A stretch of DNA of 41,707 nucleotides, taken from positions 1 through 41,707 of the forward strand of contig JADKCK010000065.1 of assembly GCA_016718845.1 (NCBI GenBank), read 5' to 3'. The DNA is from Sphingobacteriales bacterium. Its GTDB lineage: Bacteria; Bacteroidota; Bacteroidia; Chitinophagales; UBA2359. The notes under the pieces were generated by a model that was not told where the DNA came from, searched no databases, and was given only the letters and a program-made list of their open reading frames with translations. Below are positions 21,771 to 30,363 of the stretch, in pieces; the stretch's first letter is position 1; each line of letters opens with the position of its first letter. The translations under genes were made by a program, and so were the position numbers.

Positions 21771-22478
21771 ACATTGTATTTTCTGTAATCCTTGGATAAG
21801 TATGTTAAATATAGTAATTTTATGGCTATTTTATAACTAACTATGCTATAAATACCCCCAAAAAAAACTAGCCAATTATTACTTGTGACTTACTGCGTAC
21901 CATAAAGATACAGAGAATCTCAAAAAAGGTATTTTGGCACTTGTTGCAGAAAAACAGGATATTATTTATATTTATCAATACCTCCTCGTTCTTAGGAGAG
22001 TTACAACATTTTAGTGTTCAAACTTAGTTAGTTTATTGTGCTTATTTTTGTTCAAATTGGCCAATAAATGGTGCTTAGATTTGCTAAAAAGCCCCCAAAT
22101 TATGTACAATATTATTGCAATTGGGTTTGCTATAACCTACAAAAAAATAAGTTGTTGCGGTAAAAAAATGCAAGGTAGTCAATACATCTTACAATTTAAT
22201 TGTAGGTGTATAGATTACATAGTTTTAGCTTGCCCATTATTTGACAATGTAGTGACTAAAATAGCCTCTGTATGGCATTTAAACGTTATTTAAAGCCTAT
22301 GATTGGTAATTTGGTGTAAAGATACAGCAAAAACTTAAAAAAGTAGTGTACACTTTTTGCCAGTTGTTGCAAAAAACAGGTCATTATTTATTAATATATC
22401 CACCCTTTTTATAGAGTTACAACAGCGTTATTTTAGCATTTTAGGTTCAACTAACGCTGTTGTAAACTACTTATTAGT
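21771..22478. other. 708-bp intergenic gap between A and B with a duplicated segment
   Basis: I see no convincing gene here. Two stretches of about 130 bp, 21902-22032 and 22317-22453, are imperfect direct copies: both open TAAAGATACAG, pass a GTTGCA-AAAACAGG stretch, then ATTATTTAT, and end in GAGTTACAACA followed by TTTTAG-TTCAA. The TAAAGATA in each, read on the minus strand (TATCTTTA), is one base from the Bacteroidota -7 box, and the first copy lies about 130 bp upstream of gene B. The second copy overlaps the terminator of gene A. The gap may therefore hold a promoter for B and a relic of the duplication that made A and B neighbours. Confidence 0.45.
22418..22464 (-). terminator. Probable terminator of gene A
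   Basis: The arms TACAACAGCGTTA (22418-22430) and TAACGCTGTTGTA (22452-22464) are exact reverse complements separated by 21 bases. They lie 15 bp past the stop codon of gene A. The loop is long and the T run weak, so this is a probable and not a textbook terminator. Confidence 0.5.
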
Positions 22479-25400
22479 TTAGTTATGGTTACTAGTACCT
22501 GTTGGTGGGAAAACCCCAAAGCTAGCAGGGCAAGCCACCGAACAAGATGGAGTGGCTGTTGTGGTGGTGCTGTTGGTGCAAGCGGTATTGGCATCAAAGG
22601 CAGCAGTTAGGGTGTTGGTGCTACCATTGGCTTTTAGTTTTACGCCTGTAAACACATAGTTAGATGCCCCAATAAATACTACTTGTGGGTTGATGGCGGG
22701 TGCGGCTAAGGCATTGCCACTTAGTACCAAATTGCCTGTTGCGGGTGCAAAAGCATAAGTTACGGTAACATCTGCCAAATAGTAATCGTCGTTGGGGTTA
22801 GCGGGTGTACCATTGTCGCTGCATACAGCAGTTGGGGCAATGCTAATTGTCGATATACCACAAACTGGCACCGAACACGAGGCAACAGCAGCAATGCTAT
22901 TGTTGGTTAGTGTGCAAGCGGCATCGGCATCAAAGGTAGCTGTTATAGATTTAGTTGAGCCATCGGCAGGTAGGGTTACACCTACAAAAGTATGTGTAGT
23001 TGTGCCATCGAGGTTGCTTACGCTTTCGGTGGCAGTTGCATCGCCGCTTAACACTAAGTTGCCGGTTGCGGGGGCGTTAGCAAAAGTTACTGTTACGTCG
23101 GCGGTATAGGTGTCGTCGGTGCTGCCGGGTACGGTTCCGTTGTTGTTGCAAGCGCTAACATTTGATAAGCTAATGTTGCTAATGTTACAACAAAGCGGCG
23201 TAACGGCAAAGTTATCAACACCTATGTGTGCATTGTTACCGCTGCCTGCCCCTGTTTTAATGCTAAACAAAAAGCAAACTTGTTGGGCAGGTAAAACGGG
23301 TACGGCAAGGGTAGCTGTTTTATTGGTGATAACTGGCGGTACGATATTAGCGCCCGTAGCATTGGTTTGGGCAGTAACAGCCGAGCCAGTTACGGCAGCA
23401 TAAGTACCTGCACCTACTTTATATTGTAGGTCTACAATGGTAGCGCGCAAACCCTCAGAGTATTGTTCTACGTCCCAAGCCAAACCTAAACCAGTAAGGG
23501 TGTTGCCTGTTTGGTTGGTAGTGCAATATTCAAAAGTTGCCAAACCTGTTCCTGTTGGGTTGCCACTATTAGCTGCTACTTTTGCGCCCATAGCAGTTTC
23601 GGTACCTACACCATTGGCAAGCAAACCATATACGGCGTTTGATGCGCCAAGCGTGCTTGTGTTGTTATATAAACCTGATTGTGGTAAAGAGCTTGTAATT
23701 GTCCAGCCGGTAGGTACAGTGGCTGCGCTACCTGCATAGGTGTTAAAGGTTTCGGGGGCAGATGAGGTATTGCAATTAGTTAGCTGTATAACTGCCAACG
23801 GAACCGAGCAACTATTAACAGCAGCAATAGCCGCATTTGTAAAAGTACACAAAGAGTTTGCACTAAAAGTAGCCGTTAAGGTATTTGCGGTACCATCGGC
23901 AGGTAGGCTTACGCCTGTAAAGGTGTACGATGTTGCACCAATGCTACTTACGGCTACGGTAGCCGATGCATCGCCACTTAACACTAAGTCGCCTGTTGTT
24001 TCGGGGTTGGTGTAATTTACGGTTACGTTGGCGGTATAGGTGTCGTCGGTCGAGTTATTGGGGGTGCCGTTGTCGTTACAGGTAGCCCCGTTAACACTAA
24101 TACTACTGATAGTACAAACAATTGGTGTTGAGCAAGGAGCAACCGCTGCAATGGCTGCATTGGTAAAAGTACACAAACTGTTGTCACTAAAAGTAGCGGT
24201 TAGGGTATTTACGGTACCATCGGCGGGCATGGTTACGCCTGTAAAGGTGTACGATGTTGCACCAATGCTACTTACGGCTACGGTAGCCGAGGCATCGCCA
24301 CTTAACACTAAATTACCTGTTGTAGGGGCATTGGCATAAGTTACGGTTACGTCGGCGGTATAGGTGTCGTCGGTTAGGTTGTTGGGGGTGCCGTTATCGC
24401 TACAAACAGTATTACTAACAGCTATGTCGCTAATAGCACATGGAAGCGTACAGTTGGGTGTTACTACCAAATCATCTACCCCAATATGTGCATTGCTACC
24501 CGATGCTCCGGCATTAGCAATACGGAAACGATAACAGAAAGTAGCACCCGGTGCAACAGATAAGCCATTGATGATAATGCTACGCGGTGTGCTAATAACC
24601 GATGCTAAATTGGCAGCCGGAGCAGTGGTAGTTGCAGTAGTTAGTGTTGTACCTGTAATGTTGGTTTGGATATAGTTGGTTCCGCCGTCTATGCTATAAA
24701 AGAAATCAACGGTTGTTGGTCGCTCGGCTGCAGAGTATTGTTCTACGTTCCAAGCTACATTCATGGATAAGATGGGGCTACCTGTGTTGTTAGTTACACA
24801 ATAGCTTAAATTTTCGGGGCTAGCACCCGAACCCAATTTCACGCCATAAGCGGCATCGGTAGCGCTACCTAATGCATAAGTAGAGTTTGAGCCTACATAA
24901 GCAGCAGTATTAGTGTAGTAGGCACCGGGTAAATAATCGGTAGAAGAAGATACCCAACCGCCGGGTAAAGAAGCGGCAGAACCTGCAAAGCTATTAAAGT
25001 TTTCGGATACCGATGTACCGCAGCTAGTAAGTGCAAAACTTGGCGCACCCGAGCAGCCATTTACAGCAGCTATGGCAGCATTGGTAACGGTACAAGCAGT
25101 AGCATCAAACGAAGCAGTTAATGTATTTACAGTTCCGTCGGCGGGTAGGGTTACACCTGTAAAGGTATAAGATGTTGCACCAATACTAGTAACAGCTACG
25201 GTAGCCGAGGCATCGCCGCTTAACACTAAGTTACCACTTGTTGGCGGATTGATGTAGTTAATAGTTACATCGGCAGTGTAAGTATCGTCGGCAAAGTTGC
25301 CAATGGTGCCGTTGTTGTTGCAAGTGCTAATGTTACTAAGTACAATGGTGTTCATTTGGCAAGTAGCACACGAGGCTACAGCGGCTACGGTACTGTTGGT

Positions 25401-27302
25401 ATAGGTACAACCCGCATCTGCCGAAAAAGCACCCGTTAGGGTTTTGGTAGCTCCGTCGGCGGGTAGTTGTATGCCTGTAAAGGTGTGCGAGGTAGCACTG
25501 CCCAAACTACCTACTGCTACAGTTGCCGAGGCACTGCCCGACAACACTAAATTGCCCGTAAAAGGTGCATTGGCATAAGTTACCGTTACATCGGCGGTGT
25601 AATAATCGTCGGCGGGGTCAAAGGCAGTACCGTTGGTGTTACAAGTACTTAGGTTGCTTAGTGCCACATCGGTCATGCTACAAACTAATGGCGTTGAGCA
25701 AGCAGCAACCGCCGCAATGCTGCTATTGGTAAAAGTACATGCTGGCGATGCTCCGCTAAAAGTGGCGGTTAAGCTTTGGGCTGTTCCGTTGGCAGGCAGT
25801 TGTATGCCCGTAAAGGTGTGCGATGTGCTACTACCTAAACTACCTACAGCCACCGTTGCCGAGCCATCGCCACTTAACACCAAATTGCCTGTTGTTGGCG
25901 GGTTGGTAAATGTTACAGTAACATCGGTGGTGTAATAATCGTCGGTGGTATTGGTGGGACTGCCATTGTCGTTACAGCTACCCGTATTGCTTAAAGCAAC
26001 CGCCGAGATATCACAAGGCGGTGCTGCCGAACAACTGTTTACAGCCGCAATAGCAGCGTTAGTAAAAGTGCAAGTACTGGGTAGAGCAGAGAAAGTAGCT
26101 GTTAGGCTATTGGTGGTGCCATCGGCGGGTAATTGCACATTGGGAAAAATGTGTTGGGTAGGAGAGTCAAGCGAAAAGAAAGCCACCGTAGCCGAGGCAT
26201 CGCCGCTTAACACCAAGTTGCCCGACGAGGCAGGGTCGGTGTAGTTGACCGTTACGTTGGCGGTATAGTAATCGTCGGCGGGATTGGCGGGGGTGCCATT
26301 GTCGTTGCAGGCACTTGGCGTACCTACCGTAACACCCGATATAGCACAAAGCGGCACCGAACAACTATTTACTGCCGCAATGGCACTGTTAGTAAAGGTA
26401 CAAGTAGGTGTTGCATCAAAAGTAGCCACAATGGTGCTTAGGCTTCCTGTGGCATAAATAGGCACGCCCGTAAAGGTGTGCGATGTGCTACTGCCTAAAC
26501 TACCTACAGCTACGGTTTCGGTGGCATTGGCTAAACTACTACCCGACAAAACTAAATTGCCCGATGCAGGAGCATTGGCAAAAGTTACCGTTACGTCGGC
26601 AGTGTAGGTATCGTCGGTAGAGGTGTTGGGGGTAAAGTTGTCGCTGCAAGCCGCTGTTTGGGTAACAGTAATGGCAGTGATGGAGCAAGATGCCGGTAAA
26701 ACTGGAGCTACTCCAAACCCTGTTAATGCTACTACAGGCGAAGTTCCCGCTGGTGCATCAATGGTGGTAAACCGAGGTGATGGGTCTGACCAACCATCAG
26801 TATCACCAGTAGTGATGCCACTGGCAAGTGCAATATTTTGATTGGCAGTTGAAGGAGAACTAGAAGGAGCAGGCCAAGATGTACCAGGGTCGGTACCTAT
26901 TGTGCCAAACACATCAGTAACAGTTGCTCCGTAAGTTACTTGTAAAGCATCATCACCATTAAAATTAAAAGTGTAAGCTGCGGTAAGCGTACCAGGTGCA
27001 TTGGCGTTCACATAAGTGATTATATCAGCAGTACCTATAACCATTACTGCATTGAGCCGTGTTAAAGTGCCCGTAAAACATAACTACCTGTGTGCCCTAC
27101 CGCTGCCACCATTAATGCCAAACTTAATTACCAAGTTGTTGGTAGCAAAGTCCAATGTACTAGCTGTGTTGTTCCAAATTTCGATACCTTTAGGTGTTGT
27201 ACCGGTATTTGTTTCTACATATTGGCTTATTATCTGTCCAAAACTTGTTTGAGCGCATAATACGCACGCCAAAAGCGATAAATAGTAAATTGATTTCCTC
27301 AT
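22479..27302 (-). CDS. Gene A: secreted lamin-tail protein with nine ~100-residue DD-type repeats
   Basis: The start at 27302 is chosen over an upstream ATG at 27338 because it leads straight into a signal peptide (MRKSIYYLSLLACVLCAQTS, then FGQ). A lamin-tail-like domain follows (KGIEIWNN; FNFNGDDALQV; DVFGTIGTDPGTSW). Then come nine modules of about 100 residues with the pattern C-x-I-S...C-N-D-N-G-T-P...DD-Y-Y-TADVTV...GNLVLSGDASATV...FTNAAIAAV-x-SC, interrupted by two lectin-like anchor domains of about 190 residues (GSNAHIGVDDLVV and GNNAHIGVDNFAV near their ends). An in-frame TAG near 27081 interrupts the lamin-tail domain; two compensating single-base errors would also explain it. The long open frame after it is 22479-27044. 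The tail is CPASFGVFPPTGTSNHN. It is probably a calcium-stabilised surface adhesin, although its ligand is unknown. Confidence 0.82.
22480..26690 (-). repeat. Nine ~300-bp coding repeats and two anchor domains in gene A
   Basis: Each unit encodes about 100 residues and starts with a Cys-x-Ile-Ser strand. It has a conserved NDNGTP...DD loop near residue 20 and closes with a CTFTNAAIAAVNSC-like strand. Five units lie between 25040 and 26690, two between 23800 and 24465, and two between 22500 and 23205. The blocks at about 24465-25040 and 23205-23800 hold the two lectin-like domains, which are themselves similar to each other. The layout (5 repeats, anchor, 2 repeats, anchor, 2 repeats) suggests that a repeats-plus-anchor block was duplicated. 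Confidence 0.75.
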
Positions 27303-27626
27303 GATTTGTCTTTTTAGTTTAAATTGATTTTTGGGCACAAAGATAGCGCTTTTATAGTACCCGAAGTTGCTTATTTGGGTTACTTAATCGTTAATTTTTT
27401 TTCTCTCTCGCTATATATTAATTAGTGCAAATGTTAAAAGCAGGGTTTGCAATACTTAGGTCATATTTAGTACTTTATCTACCCCAAAGCATTTTTTATC
27501 GAAGCCATGTAGTCTTTTTTATGCCATTCATCTGTTCAAAAAAACAATTCTTTCCACAAATTTGCATTATCTATTGTACAAGATGCTATATTGACGTACT
27601 TTTGTTGCCATTAAGCAACATTTAAC
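27303..27626. promoter_or_regulatory. Divergent promoter region between gene A and the substrate-binding lipoprotein
   Basis: This 324-bp gap separates two diverging genes. On the minus strand, CAAAGATA at 27338-27345 reads TATCTTTG, an exact TAnnTTTG -7 box about 36 bp upstream of the gene A start; no clear -33 TTG was found. On the plus strand, TACTTTTG at 27597-27604 with TTG at 27574-27576 (20-bp spacing) forms a good Bacteroidota promoter 22 bp upstream of the ATG at 27627. Nothing else is evident apart from AT-rich sequence. Confidence 0.5.
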
Positions 27627-29369
27627 ATGAAAAAAGCAATTTCTTTATTCTCCATCATTATCGTTCTCTTGCTTGCAGCCTGTTCGTCGTCCGACAACTC
27701 GGATAACAGCCTGCGACAACTAAACAAAGTGCCTAATGGCGATGCCTATTATGGCGGCATGTTTAGCTGGAACGAAGAAGAGTTTTTCCGCACCCTTTAC
27801 CCGCCTGCTATGGGTGATGCCATTGGACACCGAATTGCCAACCAAATTTACGAGGGTTTAGTGCGCCCCAACCAAGCTACCCTCGAAATAGAACCTGTTT
27901 TAGCCCAAAGCTGGACAATATCGCCCGACGGGAAAGTATATACCTTTACCATGCGTAAAAACATACATTTCCAAGACGATGCTTGTTTCCCAAACAACAA
28001 AGGACGCACCGTATCTGCCTACGATGTTAAGTATTGCTTGGATAAAGTTTGTACTTTTTCGGCAGATAATAAAGGGATTAACTTTTTTAGAGACCGAATT
28101 GTGGGAGCCGCCGACTACTACCAACAAACCGAAACACAAAAACCTACGCCCGAAGGTGTAAAGGGCGTTGTGGTACAAGATAGTAGCACCTTAATTATCA
28201 CCCTAAACGAGGCTTTCCCTAACTTTTTGTATTTGTTGTCCATGCAATACGGCTTTGTGTATCCGCACGAAGCTTTTGAGAAATATGGGGCAGATGGTAT
28301 GCGCCTGCACGCCGTTGGCACGGGTCCTTTTTACGTAAAACGAGCCGACGAAAACCAAACTTTATTGCTGCTAAAAAACCCTACCTATTGGGGCAAAGAT
28401 GCCAATGGCAATGCCTTGCCTTATCTAAATGGCATAAAAATTACTTTTGTGGGCGATAAAATGGCAGAGCTGCTAAACTTTAAACAAGATAAGCTAGACA
28501 TGGTGTATAAACTGCCCTACGAAAACACCGACGAGATTATCGACAGACAAGGTAAACTGTTGGGCGATTATAGCCAGTATGTGTTGCAACAAGCACCTAC
28601 ACTAAACATTCAGTACTACGGTTTTTTGACGACAGGTAAGGTGTTTAATAACAAAAAGCTGCGCCAAGCCATCAGCTTTGCCATCGACAGACAACGTTTG
28701 GTAGATAACACCCTAAAAGGTGCTGCCATTGCTGCCATTTATGGCAGAACGCCTAACTGTGTGCCAAACTACGATTATGCAAAGTTAGTAGGCTACGACT
28801 ACAACCCCAAAAAAGCCCAACAGTTGCTTGCCGAAGCCGGCTACCCCAATGGCAAAGGCTTGCCCGAAATAACCCTGCAAATAAACGGCGGTGGCAAACG
28901 AAACGAACAAGTAGCCGAAGCCGTAGAGAAAATGATAGAAGAAACATTGGGCATACAAATGCGTATAGAAAAGCTACCAATGGCTCAACATTTCGAGAAT
29001 GTGGAAGCAGGTAAATGCGAATTTTGGCGCTCGGGCTGGATGGGCGACTACCCCGACCCCGAAAATTTCTTAAATTATTTCTCCTCAAAACACCTCCCTC
29101 CTACCCCCGACGGACGCGCCTACCTAAACACCGTGCGTTATAACAACCCCAAATTTGACCAACTAATGGCTAAGGCTTTGGCAACCACCAACGCCGCCCA
29201 ACGCAACCAATTGTACTTACAAGCCGAGCAACTAACCTTAGACGATGCCGTTGCCATTAACTTGTTTTACGAAAAAGACCGCCGTTTGCTCAAAGCCAAC
29301 ATACACAACCTACCACAAAACATGCTCGAATACCGTAATTTAGTGGCTACTTATCTATCGCCTAAATAA
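27627..29369 (+). CDS. Peptide-type ABC transporter substrate-binding lipoprotein (family 5)
   Basis: A 580-residue protein of the DppA/OppA-type solute-binding family 5, usual length. The lipobox LLAAC gives lipid-anchored Cys19 followed by a Ser/Asp-rich linker. Family features visible are an early LNKVPNGDAYYGG region, QIYEGLVRPN and LAQSWTISPDGKVYTFTMRK (the classical SBP5 strand), VSAYDVKYCLDKV, and LRQAISFAIDRQRLVDNTLKG in the second lobe, then AQQLLAEAGYPNGKGLPEITL and YPDPENFLNYF. The family captures oligopeptides or other small ligands outside the cytoplasmic membrane and passes them to an ABC permease; no permease genes lie in the window. The gene has its own promoter, is intact, and is followed 12 bp later by a minisatellite in place of a terminator. 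The actual ligand cannot be read from sequence. Confidence 0.92.
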   Translation: MKKAISLFSIIIVLLLAACSSSDNSDNSLRQLNKVPNGDAYYGGMFSWNEEEFFRTLYPPAMGDAIGHRIANQIYEGLVRPNQATLEIEPVLAQSWTISPDGKVYTFTMRKNIHFQDDACFPNNKGRTVSAYDVKYCLDKVCTFSADNKGINFFRDRIVGAADYYQQTETQKPTPEGVKGVVVQDSSTLIITLNEAFPNFLYLLSMQYGFVYPHEAFEKYGADGMRLHAVGTGPFYVKRADENQTLLLLKNPTYWGKDANGNALPYLNGIKITFVGDKMAELLNFKQDKLDMVYKLPYENTDEIIDRQGKLLGDYSQYVLQQAPTLNIQYYGFLTTGKVFNNKKLRQAISFAIDRQRLVDNTLKGAAIAAIYGRTPNCVPNYDYAKLVGYDYNPKKAQQLLAEAGYPNGKGLPEITLQINGGGKRNEQVAEAVEKMIEETLGIQMRIEKLPMAQHFENVEAGKCEFWRSGWMGDYPDPENFLNYFSSKHLPPTPDGRAYLNTVRYNNPKFDQLMAKALATTNAAQRNQLYLQAEQLTLDDAVAINLFYEKDRRLLKANIHNLPQNMLEYRNLVATYLSPK

Positions 29370-29380
29370 GGTACCGATAT

Positions 29381-29635
29381 GGTGAAGTGGTGAAGTGGTG
29401 AAGTGGTGAAGTGGTGAAGTGGTGAAGTGGCGAAATGGTGAAGTGGCGATGTGGCGAAATTGTGATGTGGTGATGTGGCGAAATTGTGATGTGGTGATGT
29501 GGCGAAATTGTGATGTGGTGATGTGGCGAAATTGTGATGTGGTGAAATGGTGATGTGGTGAAGTTGTGATGTGGTGATGTGGCGAAATTGTGATGTGGTG
29601 AAATGGTGATGTGGTGAAGTTGTGATGTGGTGAAG
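29381..29635. repeat. 8-bp minisatellite, G-rich on the plus strand
   Basis: Starting 12 bp after the stop codon of the transporter gene, the unit GTGAAGTG is repeated in tandem with variants GTGATGTG and GCGAAATT. The variants are organised in places into a 24-bp unit (CGAAATTG then TGATGTGG twice). There is almost no C in this strand. The 8-bp period is not a multiple of three, so the open frames across it are accidental. Confidence 0.85.
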
Positions 29636-29916
29636 TTCACTCTTTCACTCCTTCACTCCTTCACTCCTTCACTCTTTCACTCCCTTCGCTCCCTTCACTC
29701 CTTCACTCCCTTCGCTCCCTTCACTCCTTCACTCCCTTTACTCCTTTCACTCCCTTCACTCCCTTTACTCTTTCACTCCCTTCACTCCTTCACTCCTTCA
29801 CCCCTTCACTCCTTCACTCCTTCACTCCTTCACTCCTTCACTCCTTCACTCCTTCACTCCTTTACTCTTTCACTCCCTTCACTCCTTCGCTCCTTCACTC
29901 CTTTCGCTCCCTTCGC
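29636..29916. repeat. 8-bp minisatellite, C-rich on the plus strand
   Basis: Tandem TTCACTCC units, with variants TTCGCTCC, TTTACTCC and occasional 9-bp CTTCACTCC, fill the space up to 40 bp before the next gene. The reverse complement of the unit rotates to GTGAAGGA and is close to the GTGAAGTG of the preceding tract, so the two tracts face each other. The junction GTGAAGTTCAC (29630-29640) is an exact small palindrome. The plus strand switches abruptly from G-rich to C-rich here. Confidence 0.85.
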
Positions 29917-29956
29917 TATTGTTTTCGTTTCTTTAATTGTTTAAATAATTTACTTC

Positions 29957-30352
29957 ATGAAAAACATCTTTTATCTTTTACCCATAGTTTTTGCTGTATT
30001 AGTGGCTTGCAATAATAACCCTCAACCCAACCAAAGCGAGCCTGCCCCTGAGCCTGCCCCCGAGCCTGTTATTGTTGATAGCACCCACACTACCGCAATT
30101 GCCAATAAAAAACCTATTATCTGGACAATGGAGATAGAACCAAATGGCATTATTATGTTTGGTAACAAAGCAATTAGCATCATCAATCTACAAAAAACCC
30201 TCGTCGACTCGTTAAAAGCTTGCTACACTCAAAAAGTTACTTTGCCCGATACCATGGTATACACCACCAAAGGCGAAGTATTAATGGGCATACGTGGTAG
30301 CGTACAAGATGCCATAACCCAAAGCCTTGCCGAAGCTGCCAAAGTACGATAA
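29957..30352 (+). CDS. Small lipoprotein with an ExbD/TolR-like periplasmic segment
   Basis: A 131-residue protein. The lipobox LVAC places a lipid-anchored Cys at residue 18, followed by a Pro/Glu linker (QSEPAPEPAPEPV). Residues about 50-125 (WTMEIEPNGIIMFGNKAISI, INLQKTLVDSL, KVTLPDTMVYTTKGEVLMGI, ending in a short helix) follow the strand-helix-strand-helix plan of the periplasmic part of ExbD/TolR proteins. That is a pattern-level resemblance only. True ExbD has an N-terminal membrane helix with a proton-path Asp, which is absent here and replaced by the lipobox. Its function is unknown. The gene lies between a minisatellite and a clear terminator, so it seems to be monocistronic. Confidence 0.7.
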   Translation: MKNIFYLLPIVFAVLVACNNNPQPNQSEPAPEPAPEPVIVDSTHTTAIANKKPIIWTMEIEPNGIIMFGNKAISIINLQKTLVDSLKACYTQKVTLPDTMVYTTKGEVLMGIRGSVQDAITQSLAEAAKVR

Positions 30353-30363
30353 TAGCAAACAAT

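Noticed and set aside
22036..22293. An 85-residue plus-strand open frame in the A-B gap
   Set aside because: The composition is odd (many Cys, Ile and Lys), it lacks a promoter or ribosome site, and it lies between duplicated non-coding segments.
27425..27625. A 66-residue plus-strand open frame upstream of the transporter gene
   Set aside because: It overlaps the best promoter for the transporter gene and shows no recognisable feature.
28753..29088. A 111-residue minus-strand open frame inside the transporter gene
   Set aside because: It is antisense to a clear solute-binding protein, with no family features.
29362..29640. Minus-strand open frame with HHITISPHH-type repeats
   Set aside because: It is a by-product of the 8-bp minisatellite. 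The repeat gives stop-free frames by composition, and there is no start signal.
29627..29944. Plus-strand open frame rich in Ser-Phe-Thr-Pro-Leu
   Set aside because: Same reason: it is translation of the TTCACTCC tract and has no plausible function or ribosome site.
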